Source: Pseudomonas laurylsulfativorans (GTDB lineage Bacteria; Pseudomonadota; Gammaproteobacteria; Pseudomonadales; Pseudomonadaceae). Taken from it: DNA of 64,000 bases. This document shows, one piece after another, positions 1 through 8,832 of the stretch (its first letter is position 1; each line of letters opens with the position of its first letter). A model generated the notes under the pieces. That model did no database searches and was not told the DNA's origin. It saw nothing but the letters and a program-made list of their open reading frames with translations. Location of the stretch: assembly GCF_002906155.1 (NCBI RefSeq), contig NZ_MUJK01000004.1, positions 1 to 64,000 on the forward strand. The letters run 5' to 3'. Position numbers and translations under genes: made by a program.

Positions 1-1161
1 GGGCGCTACCGGGTCAAGTTCCTCTTCGACCGCGACACCTGGCCCGCCGGCCGCGAAAGCAAATGGCTGCGCCAGGCCCGCGCCTACGCCGGCGACACCT
101 ACGGCCTGCACCTGCCACTGATCGCCGGCACCGAAGTGGCCATCGCCTTCGAACAGGGCGACCCGGACCGCCCCTACATCGCCCACGCCCTGCACGACGA
201 TCAGCACCCCGACCTGGTGACCCAGCGCAACGACCACCGCAACGTGCTGCGCACGCCGGCCAACAACAAGTTGCGCCTGGATGACACGCGGGGGCAGGAG
301 CACATCAAGCTCAGTACCGAGTATGGCGGCAAGAGTCAGCTGAATCTGGGGCATCTGGTGGATGGCCAGCGGAAGAAACGTGGTGAAGGGTTTGAGCTGC
401 GTACGGATGATTGGGGCAGTTTGCGCGCGGGCAAAGGCCTGTTCATCAGTGCCGATGAACAGGTCAAGGCCACTGACGATGTACTCGCCATGGCGCCGGC
501 CACCAGCCAGATCGAAGGCGCCCGGCAGCAAATGGCCGATTGGCAGGAAATTGCCCAGTCCCATCACAATCGCCCCCCCGCCATCGACGGTCTGCACCAA
601 CTACAAGCGGACGCCAAAGACTTGTCCGCCCCGGCCATCCTCCTCAGCGCACCCAAAGGCATCGGCGCGGTCACACCGGCCGGTCTGTTGCTCAACAGCG
701 GCGATGCGATGTACCTGCAAAGCCAGGACGAAATCAATCTCGCCGCCGACCAACGCCTGTCGGCACACGCCAGGAAAAGCATTTCCCTGTTGAGCCAGGA
801 GGAAGGCATGCGCCTGGTCTCCGGCAAGGGCCCACTGGAAATCGAATCCCACGGCGATCTACTGAATCTGATTGCTCAGCAGGACATCACGATGCAGTCG
901 GTGCAGGGCCATCTGCTGTTGACGGCCGCTAAAGGCATCACGTTGGCCAGTGGAGACAATTTCTTCCGCATCGACCCGAGCGACGGCATCACTCAGGAAA
1001 GCTCCACCAAGCTGACGTCTCGTGGGCAGCATATCTGGGAGGGGCCTGGCGGCCAGAGTTTTCCGTTGATGGTGTTGCCGAAGTCGGTGTGTGAAGAGTG
1101 TCTGAAAATTGCTCAAGCCGAGGCTGCCGGTGCAGTTATGCGCACGGTCAGTGGGAGATGA
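1..1161 (+). CDS. vgrG: VgrG, type VI secretion spike protein (3' part; start lies outside the window)
   Basis: The reading frame is open from base 1, so only the C-terminal 386 residues are seen. VgrG trimers form the tip of the T6SS needle and carry effectors. The visible part begins in the gp5/OB-fold region (RYRVKFLFDRDTWPAGRESK) and runs into the DUF2345-type beta-helix with repeated short beta motifs. It ends soon after the helix (near LMVLPKSVCEEC), so there is no C-terminal toxin domain and cargo must bind non-covalently. A DUF4123 adaptor gene follows after 3 nt, which fits delivery of the downstream Tle1 lipase. The first ~450 bp are almost identical to an inverted segment of the vgrG at 42124-45555. 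Confidence 0.95.
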   Translation, partial: GRYRVKFLFDRDTWPAGRESKWLRQARAYAGDTYGLHLPLIAGTEVAIAFEQGDPDRPYIAHALHDDQHPDLVTQRNDHRNVLRTPANNKLRLDDTRGQEHIKLSTEYGGKSQLNLGHLVDGQRKKRGEGFELRTDDWGSLRAGKGLFISADEQVKATDDVLAMAPATSQIEGARQQMADWQEIAQSHHNRPPAIDGLHQLQADAKDLSAPAILLSAPKGIGAVTPAGLLLNSGDAMYLQSQDEINLAADQRLSAHARKSISLLSQEEGMRLVSGKGPLEIESHGDLLNLIAQQDITMQSVQGHLLLTAAKGITLASGDNFFRIDPSDGITQESSTKLTSRGQHIWEGPGGQSFPLMVLPKSVCEECLKIAQAEAAGAVMRTVSGR

Positions 1162-1164
1162 TAA

Positions 1165-1953
1165 ATGCAAGAAATTTATGAACAGTGGATCGACCAGTTG
1201 GAAGGCCTGTGCCGTGCAGCGGACCTCGATCATGTTGATTTAATCGTCGACCAAGCGGGCTCCGATATTTCCTTGCTGCCAGCACTTGAAGCCATCGAAC
1301 CAGCCATTCCCTGGTTTTCATTTTTCAGTGCCACTCCAGAAGAAACGCTGTTACCTCATGCGCCGATCCTGATGCGCATCAGCCTGAACGATTGGCACCA
1401 TAAAGCCTGGCTGGAAGAAATCATTGAGCAGATGGGACACATGCCGAGGCTCATGTTGTTGATTTCCCCCATTCCGTTCGATGTTCTGACCAAGACCCTG
1501 CAAGGGCTTTCACAGCTTGAATGGGGAGGACAGTCTGGCTTGCTGCGTTTCTACGACCCGCGTGTGCTTCCGCAATTGTTCGCAAGCGTCCTGGACTCGG
1601 AACAGAAACAACGGTTTCTGAGCCTGGCGCTGTTCTGGAGTTGGCTGGATCGGGATCAACGGATCGCCTGGCAACCGGGCACTTATGGCTCGGATCAGGT
1701 GCTCGAGGAAGTAAACACTCCGGTTGTACTGACGGATACGCAATTTGATCGGTTGGGCTGCATCAGTGATGCGCAAAAGTTGATCGGTATTGCAGTGAAA
1801 GCGTTTTCACAACTATCCAGTGAGGAGTGTTTTGTTCGTTGTTACCACGTTGTGCTTCAAGCAAGTTGCGAAAATTATTTCGGGGATTTGAATGCTTATG
1901 CGGTGGACAAATTTGCTGTGTTGTCTGGTGCGATTGGAGATGAACAAGAGTGA
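1165..1953 (+). CDS. DUF4123 domain protein, VgrG-effector adaptor (Tap/TEC type)
   Basis: 262 residues. DUF4123 proteins are cytoplasmic chaperones that load a specific effector onto its cognate VgrG. The hallmark is the central segment GLLRFYDPRVLPQLF, followed by a Trp-rich stretch (LALFWSWLDRDQRIAW). The N-terminal half is an acidic alpha/beta region with no signal peptide. The gene starts 3 nt after the vgrG stop, and its stop overlaps the next possible start (GTGA at 1950-1953), so it is probably co-transcribed with vgrG. Which effector it loads is inferred only from position: the Tle1 genes downstream. Confidence 0.85.
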   Translation: MQEIYEQWIDQLEGLCRAADLDHVDLIVDQAGSDISLLPALEAIEPAIPWFSFFSATPEETLLPHAPILMRISLNDWHHKAWLEEIIEQMGHMPRLMLLISPIPFDVLTKTLQGLSQLEWGGQSGLLRFYDPRVLPQLFASVLDSEQKQRFLSLALFWSWLDRDQRIAWQPGTYGSDQVLEEVNTPVVLTDTQFDRLGCISDAQKLIGIAVKAFSQLSSEECFVRCYHVVLQASCENYFGDLNAYAVDKFAVLSGAIGDEQE

Positions 1954-2242
1954 CTAAGTTTATAGCGAAATTAATATTGGTGGGGCTGCTTGTCTCATCT
2001 CTTATGGGGTGCGGAACAAATGCGGCACGGGTTGAAAACTTGGGTTTGCCAGCGATGCAGATTATTACAGGGGGGTAGTAACAGATGTTTAGGTACTAAC
2101 ATTTAATGCGGATCTTGCATCCGTGCTTTGTTATATAACAATTGTTTGTCCGGTTGTCGTGCTGGCCAGTATTCCAGTCGATCTGGCAGTCGATACGCTG
2201 AGCATTCCCCATGACTACGCGCGTGCAGATAGAAAAGAAGAA
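1950..2242 (+). pseudogene. YceK/YidQ-type (DUF1375) lipoprotein, disrupted
   Basis: A GTG at 1950 opens a frame with a lipoprotein signal (LVSSLMGC, lipobox Cys at residue 21) that stops at TAG 2076-2078 after 42 codons. The rest of the family pattern continues in another frame: GVVTDV, a TAG at 2090-2092, then IPVDLAVDTLSIPHDY. That last motif is the usual end of YceK/YidQ lipoproteins. One extra G in the G6 run at 2070-2075 would join the frames, but the TAG would remain, so at least two lesions are needed. This is therefore read as a decayed gene, not as a single sequencing error. The GTG overlaps the DUF4123 stop. Confidence 0.6.
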
Positions 2243-2722
2243 ATGACTGATATTCAGGCGAGAATGGAGCCGAATCATGGGTATATCAAGTTTGACTTTG
2301 GTGGTTCAAAAAGCTTCCGATCTTCTGCACAATCAATTAGGTATGGGGTAAGGTATAAGAATGGCACTAAAAAAGACCTGATATTATATGTTGAGGGTGC
2401 TTCCCTTGTTGATGCTTCGATGGCAGCTTATATACCGGCCTTCAAAGGGTACTTGCCTGATTCAATGTGGATGTATTATGGAGAGCGTTATGATGATGTA
2501 AAAATTAGGTTTATTTTTCCGGATAAGTTTTCTGCGTCTTCTGCCAATAGCTCAAAAGTAAACGATTGGCTGCATTCAAATAATAATACTTTTGTTTTTT
2601 ATGATGGTAGGCAAGGGGTAGAAGACAAGGAAAGTAAAGTTTCAATTTCGCCAGCTATAAAATATCTGGATGTAAGGTTTTCGGTTGAGCCGCGCTGGAG
2701 TCCAAGTTCACATACGTATTAA
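2243..2722 (+). CDS. Hypothetical protein, AT-rich, next to the lipoprotein remnant
   Basis: No family is recognised. The frame runs on from the YceK-like remnant, but an ATG at 2243 preceded by an AG-rich stretch (agaaaagaagaa) could start a 159-residue protein. It has no signal peptide or membrane segment from that start, and it is rich in Ser, Asn, Lys, Tyr and Asp. Base composition is clearly more AT-rich than the vgrG and lipase genes around it, which suggests separate acquisition, as is common for immunity genes and other T6SS cargo. It could instead be the C-terminal extension of the broken lipoprotein. Function unknown. Confidence 0.4.
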   Translation: MTDIQARMEPNHGYIKFDFGGSKSFRSSAQSIRYGVRYKNGTKKDLILYVEGASLVDASMAAYIPAFKGYLPDSMWMYYGERYDDVKIRFIFPDKFSASSANSSKVNDWLHSNNNTFVFYDGRQGVEDKESKVSISPAIKYLDVRFSVEPRWSPSSHTY

Positions 2723-2863
2723 GTGGGCGGGTTGTCTGTGGTTTAAAGGGTGTCTGTATCTACGCGTAGCCAATGTGTTTGTTGCGGGTATATGTAGGTT
2801 TTAAGCGAAAAAAATCATTCCAGGTGTTTGTCGTACGCGATTTAATAAACAGGGAAGCGTTTA

Positions 2864-3400
2864 ATGAGTAAAGAAAAAGGGAATGTCAGGCGGCAATGGG
2901 CTGTCGGTAGTTTGCTGTTGTTACTGGCCGGGTGCTCTCCGGGGACGCCAAAATATTTGGGCGGTAATTTGAATGCGGTTAACCATACGTCCGCAGCCAT
3001 CAATAGTTTTTCGGTAAATGGTTACGGGGGGGGCAATGCCAGTCCTAATGGGTACGGGGGGGGAGTGTGTTGTGTGATGTTGCCCAGCCAATGGTCGCCG
3101 GGTTTGAAGTTCAAAGTGGAGTGGGAAACCGACCCGAATCCAAACGCAAAAATAAAACGTAAAACATCGGGTTATGGATTCGATCCAGATGCATACGCCG
3201 AACATAAGGCCAAGTACCAGCAATACACTGCGATTGTGGAACTTCCGCCTTATGAAACAGAGAGTTTGTGTTCGTTAAAAATTCATTTTTTACCCTGTAA
3301 TCAGGTTAGGGCCACCACGGCATGTATGGCTTACGGCCAGCCTGGATATCCAATTAACGATCCTTTAAATATGAAGGAGCCAGCCGTATGTCCGAAGTAA
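2864..3400 (+). CDS. tli1: DUF3304 lipoprotein, Tli1-type immunity protein (array copy 1)
   Basis: 178 residues. The N-terminus is a lipoprotein signal, SLLLLLAGCS, with lipobox Cys at residue 24, so the product should sit in the periplasm on a membrane. A Gly-rich stretch (NGYGGGNASPNGYGGGVCC) follows. DUF3304 lipoproteins are the usual periplasmic partners of Tle1 lipases and protect the producer from them. The last 13 nt overlap the following tle1 fragment. Compared with copies at 4424 and 5984, the first ~95 residues are nearly identical, while the middle (about residues 93-130) differs strongly. A ribosome site, cagggaag, lies upstream of the ATG. Confidence 0.8.
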   Translation: MSKEKGNVRRQWAVGSLLLLLAGCSPGTPKYLGGNLNAVNHTSAAINSFSVNGYGGGNASPNGYGGGVCCVMLPSQWSPGLKFKVEWETDPNPNAKIKRKTSGYGFDPDAYAEHKAKYQQYTAIVELPPYETESLCSLKIHFLPCNQVRATTACMAYGQPGYPINDPLNMKEPAVCPK

Positions 3401-4431
3401 AGAATCGTGATTCTGTACATGTCCCGGCCCTGTTTCCCAACGCAGGACGTTTGCCCTGCGACCCTGAAACGGTGAGGGCCAATTACCAACGGCAAACGGC
3501 TGAGGTGGAGTTGTACCGTCAAAAATTAAATGCCCAACGCGGGTTTCGCGGCGCCTCCACCTGCGCGCGCGCCTTGCACATCAGCCTGTTTTTCGATGGC
3601 ACCAAAAATAACGAGCCCTACGACACCCACAAGGCCAAGCCGCCCCATCCGACCAATATTGCGCGGCTGTTTCACGCCAGTCTGGATCGACCGGAAAACG
3701 GTTATTTTGGTTACTACATCCCCGGCGTGGGCACCCCCTTTCCTGAGATTGGCGAACTGGACTTCAGTACCATGGGCATGGCGTTCGCCAACCGGGGCGA
3801 GGACCGGATCAACTGGGGACTGCTGCGCATTGCCGATGCGTTGTCCTTCAGCCTCAACAACCAGCAGCGGCTGGATCTGCCGGTCGCCCAGACCAAGCTC
3901 AAAGCCATGGCCACCACCTGGCCCATGACCGCCTTGGGCAAAAGCAGCCGTCGCCAGGCTATGGCTTCGTTGCTGGAGCCGTTGCGGGCCAAGGTCGCGA
4001 CGGCGCAACCCACGGTGCTGGCGATCAAGTTGTTCGTTTATGGCTTTTCCCGGGGGGCCGCCGAGGCGCGCACCTTCGTCACTTGGTTGAGCGAGCTGTT
4101 CGACACCCCGCAAGGCGCCGAACGCCCGGAGCAAAAGCTGTTGGGCCTGCCGTTGAGCATCGAATTCCTCGGCCTGCTCGACACCGTGGCCTCGGTGGGC
4201 AGCGCCCGTGCCGCGCCCTTTGCCGAAGGGCATATGGACTGGGTCGATGGCACGCAAGCGCTGCCCGATGTCGGGCGTTTCCCCGAATGGATCAAGGACT
4301 GCCGGCACTTCGTCGCCGCCCATGAGCAGCGTTTGTGTTTCCCGTTTCAAGAAAAGGTGGTGAACGAAAGTTGCCTGTCGCAGGCATTTTTCGTGCGCAA
4401 CTTAATAAACAGGGAGGATTTTAATGAGTAA
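3388..4431 (+). pseudogene. Truncated Tle1 (DUF2235) lipase, N-terminal fragment, copy 1
   Basis: 347 residues. It matches the N-terminal ~319 residues of the full-length lipase at 6499-8832. It includes the nucleophile elbow GFSRG and the Asp motif LLDTVASVG, but stops before the catalytic His motif (MHSDVGGGY). At base 4344 the lipase sequence ends abruptly, and the frame runs through 79 bp like the region upstream of a tli1 gene, adding a foreign tail ending NLINREDFNE. The frame is otherwise intact and closely conserved, so a protein could be made, but it should not be an active lipase. The stop overlaps the next tli1 start by 8 nt. Confidence 0.8.
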
Positions 4432-4960
4432 TGAGAAAGGGAAGGCTGGGCGGCAGTGGGCTGTCGGTAGTTTGCTGTTGTTGCTGACCGGGTGCTCTCC
4501 GGGGACGCCAAAATATTTGGGCGGTAATTTGAATGCGGTTAACCATACGTCCGCAGCCATCAATAGTTTTTCGGTAAATGGTTATGGGGGGGGCAATGCC
4601 AGTCCTAATGGATACGGGGGGGGAGTGTGTTGTGTGATGTTGCCCAGCCAATGGTCGCCGGGTTTGAAGTTCAAAGTGGAGTGGGAAACTGATCCAGCCC
4701 CCTATGAAAAAATTAAACGTAAACCCGATGGGTTTAATTTTGATGAATCTGCATTGGCTAAACATGAAGCCAATTACGGAAGACACACTGCCATCGTGGA
4801 GCTTCCACCATATGAAGCAGAGAATTTGTGTTCGTTAAAAATTCATTTTTTACCTTGTAATCAGGTTAAGGCTACCACTGCCTGCATGGCTTATGGTCAA
4901 CCTGCCTATCCGATCAAGGAACCTCTGAACATGCAGGAGCCAGCCGTATGTCCGAAATAA
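4424..4960 (+). CDS. tli1: DUF3304 lipoprotein, Tli1-type immunity protein (array copy 2)
   Basis: 178 residues with the same lipoprotein signal as copy 1 (SLLLLLTGCS) and the same Gly-rich block. It starts exactly 1560 bp after copy 1. The first ~95 residues are almost identical to copy 1; residues ~93-125 are replaced by a different sequence around KIKRKPDGFNFDESALAKHE; the end (ATTACMAYGQPAYPIKEPLN) is again shared. It overlaps the preceding tle1 fragment by 8 nt and the following one by 13 nt, so translation is probably coupled along the array. Role inferred: periplasmic protection against Tle1-type lipase. Confidence 0.8.
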   Translation: MSNEKGKAGRQWAVGSLLLLLTGCSPGTPKYLGGNLNAVNHTSAAINSFSVNGYGGGNASPNGYGGGVCCVMLPSQWSPGLKFKVEWETDPAPYEKIKRKPDGFNFDESALAKHEANYGRHTAIVELPPYEAENLCSLKIHFLPCNQVKATTACMAYGQPAYPIKEPLNMQEPAVCPK

Positions 4961-5991
4961 AGAATCGTGATTCTGTATATGTCCCGGCCCTATTTCCCAA
5001 GGAGCGGCGTTTACCCAGCGATCCTGAAGCGGTAAGGGAGAATTACCAACGGCAAACGGCTGAAGTGGAGTTGTATCGCCAGGAGTTAAATGCCCAGCGC
5101 GGATTTCGTGGGGCTTCCACGTGCGCGCGCGCGTTGCACATCAGCTTGTTTTTCGATGGCACTAATAACAACGAGCACAACGACACCCGTGTGGCCGAGC
5201 CGCGACACCCGACCAATGTTGCACGGCTTTTTCACGCAAGCATTCTTCAGCCGGAAAGCGGCTACTTTCGCTATTACATCCCTGGCGTGGGCACCCCCTT
5301 TCCTGAAATCGGCGAGCTGGATTACAGCATACTCGGCATGGCAGCCGCTAACCGTGGCGAGGATCGGATCAACTGGGGATTGCTGCGCATTGCAGATGCG
5401 TTGTCCTTTAGCCTCAACAACAAGCAGCGGCTGGATTTACCAGTCGCCCAGACCAAGCTCAAAGCCATGGCCACCACTTGGCCCATGACCGCCTTGGGCA
5501 AAAGCAGCCGCCGCCAGGCCATGGCTTCGCTGCTGGAGCCGTTGCGGGCCAAGGTCGCGACGGCGCAACCCAAGGTGCTGGCGATCAAGTTGTTCGTCTA
5601 TGGCTTTTCCCGGGGCGCCGCCGAGGCGCGTACTTTCGTCACCTGGTTGAGCGAGCTGTTCGATACCCCGCAAGGCGTCGAACTCCCGGAGCAAAAGCTG
5701 TTGGGCCTGCCGTTGAACATCGAATTCCTCGGCCTGCTGGACACCGTGGCCTCGGTGGGCAGCGCCCGTGCCGCGCCCTTTGCCGAAGGGCATATGGACT
5801 GGGCCTATGGCACGCAAGCGCTGCCCGATATCGGGCGTTTCCCCGAATGGATCAAGGACTGCCGGCACTTCGTCGCCGCCCATGAGCAACGTCTGTGTTT
5901 TCCGTTTCAAGAAAAGGTGGTGAACGAAAGTTGCCTGCCGCAGGCATTTTTCGTGCGCAACTTAATAAACAGGGAGGCGTTTAATGAGTAA
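4948..5991 (+). pseudogene. Truncated Tle1 (DUF2235) lipase, N-terminal fragment, copy 2
   Basis: 347 residues, same length and same truncation point as copy 1 (the lipase part ends at HEQRLCFP, then FQEKVVNESC and the tail). It keeps GFSRG and LLDTVASVG and lacks the catalytic His region. Differences from copy 1 are scattered through the N-terminal third (for example NNEHNDTRVAEPRHP), while residues ~150-310 are nearly identical. The gene has no internal stop or frameshift. Identical truncation in two copies shows that the truncated unit itself was duplicated. The last 8 nt overlap the third tli1. Confidence 0.8.
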
Positions 5992-6511
5992 TGAGAAAGG
6001 GAAGGTTGGGCGGCAATGGGCTGTCGGGAGTTTGCTGTTGTTGCTGGCCGGGTGTTCTCCGGGGACTCCGAAATTCCTGGCCGGGGATTTGAATGGGGTT
6101 AATCACACGTCGGCGGCTATTAATTACTTCATGGTGAATGGTTATGGGGGGGGCAATGCCAGTCCTAATGGTTATGGGGGGGGGGTGTGTTGTGTGATGT
6201 TGCCCAGCCAATGGTCGCCGGGTTTGAAGTTCAAAGTGGAGTGGGAAACTGATCCAAACTCTAATGCCCGATTACCACCCTTGGGAACTGATGAGTATCG
6301 GGCTGCTTATGCCGAGCATAAAACCAAGTACCAGCAACACACTGCGATTGTGGAACTTCCGCCCTATGAAGACGAACTGTGTGCGTTGGAAGTGCATTTT
6401 CTACCTTGTCATCAGGTCAAAGTGTCCACTTCCTGCTGGCGCTACCCGTCACCCAACAGTCCGATCAAGGAACCTCTGAACATGCAGGAGCCAGCCGTAT
6501 GTCCGAAGTAA
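5984..6511 (+). CDS. tli1: DUF3304 lipoprotein, Tli1-type immunity protein (array copy 3, cognate)
   Basis: 175 residues, lipoprotein signal SLLLLLAGCS. This copy directly precedes and overlaps (13 nt) the only full-length Tle1 gene, so it is the best candidate for the cognate immunity protein. It is the most divergent copy: the N-terminal block has changes (KFLAGDLNGVNHTSAAINYF), the middle is three codons shorter (RLPPLGTDEYRAAYAEHK), and the C-terminal part differs (HQVKVSTSCWRYPSPNSP). Cys residues in the second half are mostly kept (LCALEVHFLPC), suggesting a conserved disulfide fold. Confidence 0.82.
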   Translation: MSNEKGKVGRQWAVGSLLLLLAGCSPGTPKFLAGDLNGVNHTSAAINYFMVNGYGGGNASPNGYGGGVCCVMLPSQWSPGLKFKVEWETDPNSNARLPPLGTDEYRAAYAEHKTKYQQHTAIVELPPYEDELCALEVHFLPCHQVKVSTSCWRYPSPNSPIKEPLNMQEPAVCPK

Positions 6512-8832
6512 AGAATCGTGATTCTGTATATGTCCCGGCCCTGTTTCCCAAAGCAGGGCGTTTACCTAGCGACTCTGAAGCGGTAAGGGCTAATTACCAA
6601 CGGCAAACGGCTGAAGTGGAGTTGTACCGTCAAAAATTAAATGCCCAACGCGGGTTTCGCGGCGCCTCCACCTGCGCGCGGGCCCTGCACATCAGCCTGT
6701 TTTTCGATGGCACCAATAACAACGAACCCTATGATACCCACAAGGCAGAGCCGCCTCACCCGACCAACATCGCGCGGCTGTTTCACGCCAGTATTCTTCA
6801 ACCGCAAAGCGGTTATTTCCGCTATTACATCCCCGGCGTGGGCACCCCCTTTCCTGAAATTGGCGAACTGGACTTCAGTACCATGGGGATGGCGTTTGCC
6901 AACCGGGGCGAGGACCGGATCAATTGGGGATTGCTGAGAATCGCCGATGCGTTGTCTTTTGCGCTAGATAACAAGAAGGGCTTGGCGCTGCCGGTTGCCC
7001 AGACCAAGCTCAAAGCCATGGCCACCACCTGGCCCATGACCGCATTGGGCAAAAGCAGCCGCCGCCAGGCCATGGCTTCGCTGCTGGAGCCGTTGCGGGC
7101 CAAGGTGGCGACGGCGCAACCCACGGTGCTGGCGATCAAGTTGTTCGTTTACGGCTTCTCCCGGGGGGCCGCCGAGGCGCGCACCTTCGTCACCTGGTTG
7201 AGCGAGCTGTTCGATACCCCGCAAGGCGCCGAACGCCCGGAGCAAAAGCTGCTGGGTTTGCCGTTAAGCATCGAATTCCTCGGCCTGCTGGACACCGTGG
7301 CCTCGGTGGGCAGCGCCCGTGCCGCGCCCTTCGCCGAAGGGCATATGGACTGGGCCGATGGCACTCAATCACTGCCCGATACCGGGCGTTTCCCCGAATG
7401 GATCAAGGACTGCCGGCATTTTGTCGCTGCCCATGAGCAGCGTCTGTGTTTCCCGCTGGATTCGATCCGTTATGCCGATGGCCGTTACCCGCCCTATGCC
7501 ACTGAAGTGGTTTACCCCGGCATGCATTCGGACGTGGGCGGTGGTTACCCGCCGGGGGATCAGGGCAAGGCCCGTGGCGGAGCAGGCGAGTTGTTGTCGC
7601 AGATTGTCCTGCACGACTTGTATGCAGCGGCCTTCGCAGCGGGTGCGCCATTAACAGTGCCCGAGGCAATGGTTCCAGATGAGCTGCAGCAGATTCAGCC
7701 ATCGCGAAAGATGGAACCCGGTACCGGTAACGAATTCGACTTCAGCCCAACGCTTGTCAACCGCTTCAACGCCTGGCGCACCACCCTGGCTCTCGACGAA
7801 GACCCTACCTCACCTCCAACCACCAGCGACCCCCTTCGCCTTGGCCACAACCTGGAAGACACCATGGCCGCGCAACTGGCCTGGCTCACCGGTTGGCGCA
7901 TCGAGCGTTTCGCCCGGGGCAGTTATGCCAATCAGCCTTTTTACGGCCAGGCCGTGCAAACCAACGCGACACTGCAAGCCGAGCAGAAAGCCAAACGGCA
8001 GGAGGAAATAGACAAGGCCAAAGAGGCCCGCGCGCGCGTCCGAGGCCAACCCGTCGAAACGCAAAATCTGGCCACCATTGCCGGCCGACCGCCTTACGAA
8101 CCGGTGCTGGACCAACAGCAAATCCGCGAGGCCGCCGTCGAGTTCGAGCACGACTATCAGCAGTGGCGCCGCGATCAGACCAGCTTTGGAGGATTGGTAT
8201 TCGATGGCGTGCTGAGGGACACGGTGTATCTGCTCAGCGAGGATGATGAGCAGCGCGAGTACGCGCAGATCAAGGCGGCCGGAGAGTTGCGCGCCAAGGA
8301 ACTGTTCACCGAACACTGGGCCAATCAGTTTGAAGTGAGTGACTCAGCGCCAATGGCTGCGTTGGTCGCCTTGTTCGACGATCAGGTACACGACTCCCGC
8401 GCCTGGTTCCTGCATGACTTCATGAGCTCGCGGGAGATGTTTGGTGATTACTTCCGTTATCGCGCGGTGTATTTCGGCGATGAATCCAACAAGCGCCTGA
8501 CGCCGGTCGTGGTGGCTGGACGCATGGTGGGCATTGCCCTGGTGTTGGGCGGGGCGTACAGCATTCGTCGTTACGGCGGCAAAGCCTTTGCCGGGACGAT
8601 GGTCGCGGCATCAGTGGGTTATCAGGTGATCAACGCCGCCACCGGCGAGGTGGAACCCTTCCTGCCGGGCGCGGAGCAGATCCTGAAATCGACCTTGGCC
8701 ATCGGCCAGGTCGTGGCGCAGCAAAAGCAGGCCATCATCAAAGCCGAAGACGCGTTGCGCATGGAGAACATGCTCGACTATCTGACCCGCAGTGGCGGGT
8801 TGGTCGAGCGGGTGAAGGAGGTGGTGTCATGA
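6499..8832 (+). CDS. tle1: Tle1 family T6SS phospholipase effector (DUF2235), full length
   Basis: 777 residues from ATG 6499, chosen because it matches the start of the two fragments and has an AGGAG site. Tle1 enzymes are T6SS-delivered phospholipases that attack membrane lipids of competitors from the periplasm. The DUF2235 alpha/beta-hydrolase domain fills the first ~400 residues: nucleophile Ser221 in GFSRG, Asp265 in LLDTVASVG, His343 in MHSDVGGGY, the expected triad. A helical C-terminal part follows, with a hydrophobic segment near residues 670-700 (GRMVGIALVLGGAYSI) that may enter the membrane. The gene is flanked by its immunity gene and by PAAR (4-nt overlap). It shows no damage. 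Confidence 0.9.
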   Translation: MSEVKNRDSVYVPALFPKAGRLPSDSEAVRANYQRQTAEVELYRQKLNAQRGFRGASTCARALHISLFFDGTNNNEPYDTHKAEPPHPTNIARLFHASILQPQSGYFRYYIPGVGTPFPEIGELDFSTMGMAFANRGEDRINWGLLRIADALSFALDNKKGLALPVAQTKLKAMATTWPMTALGKSSRRQAMASLLEPLRAKVATAQPTVLAIKLFVYGFSRGAAEARTFVTWLSELFDTPQGAERPEQKLLGLPLSIEFLGLLDTVASVGSARAAPFAEGHMDWADGTQSLPDTGRFPEWIKDCRHFVAAHEQRLCFPLDSIRYADGRYPPYATEVVYPGMHSDVGGGYPPGDQGKARGGAGELLSQIVLHDLYAAAFAAGAPLTVPEAMVPDELQQIQPSRKMEPGTGNEFDFSPTLVNRFNAWRTTLALDEDPTSPPTTSDPLRLGHNLEDTMAAQLAWLTGWRIERFARGSYANQPFYGQAVQTNATLQAEQKAKRQEEIDKAKEARARVRGQPVETQNLATIAGRPPYEPVLDQQQIREAAVEFEHDYQQWRRDQTSFGGLVFDGVLRDTVYLLSEDDEQREYAQIKAAGELRAKELFTEHWANQFEVSDSAPMAALVALFDDQVHDSRAWFLHDFMSSREMFGDYFRYRAVYFGDESNKRLTPVVVAGRMVGIALVLGGAYSIRRYGGKAFAGTMVAASVGYQVINAATGEVEPFLPGAEQILKSTLAIGQVVAQQKQAIIKAEDALRMENMLDYLTRSGGLVERVKEVVS

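Larger units (their letters stand above)
2864..7455 (+). repeat. Tandem tli1-tle1 duplication array, 1560-bp period
   Basis: Units begin at the tli1 start codons 2864, 4424 and 5984; both steps are exactly 1560 bp. Homology of unit 3 with units 1 and 2 ends at 7455, within the codons for HEQRLCFP, where the truncated copies switch (after 4344 in unit 1) to a 79-bp spacer ending aataaacagggag just before the next tli1. The region before the first unit (2815-2863) ends with the same taataaacaggga motif. This suggests the array grew by unequal recombination between an internal tle1 site and the region upstream of tli1. Confidence 0.85.
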
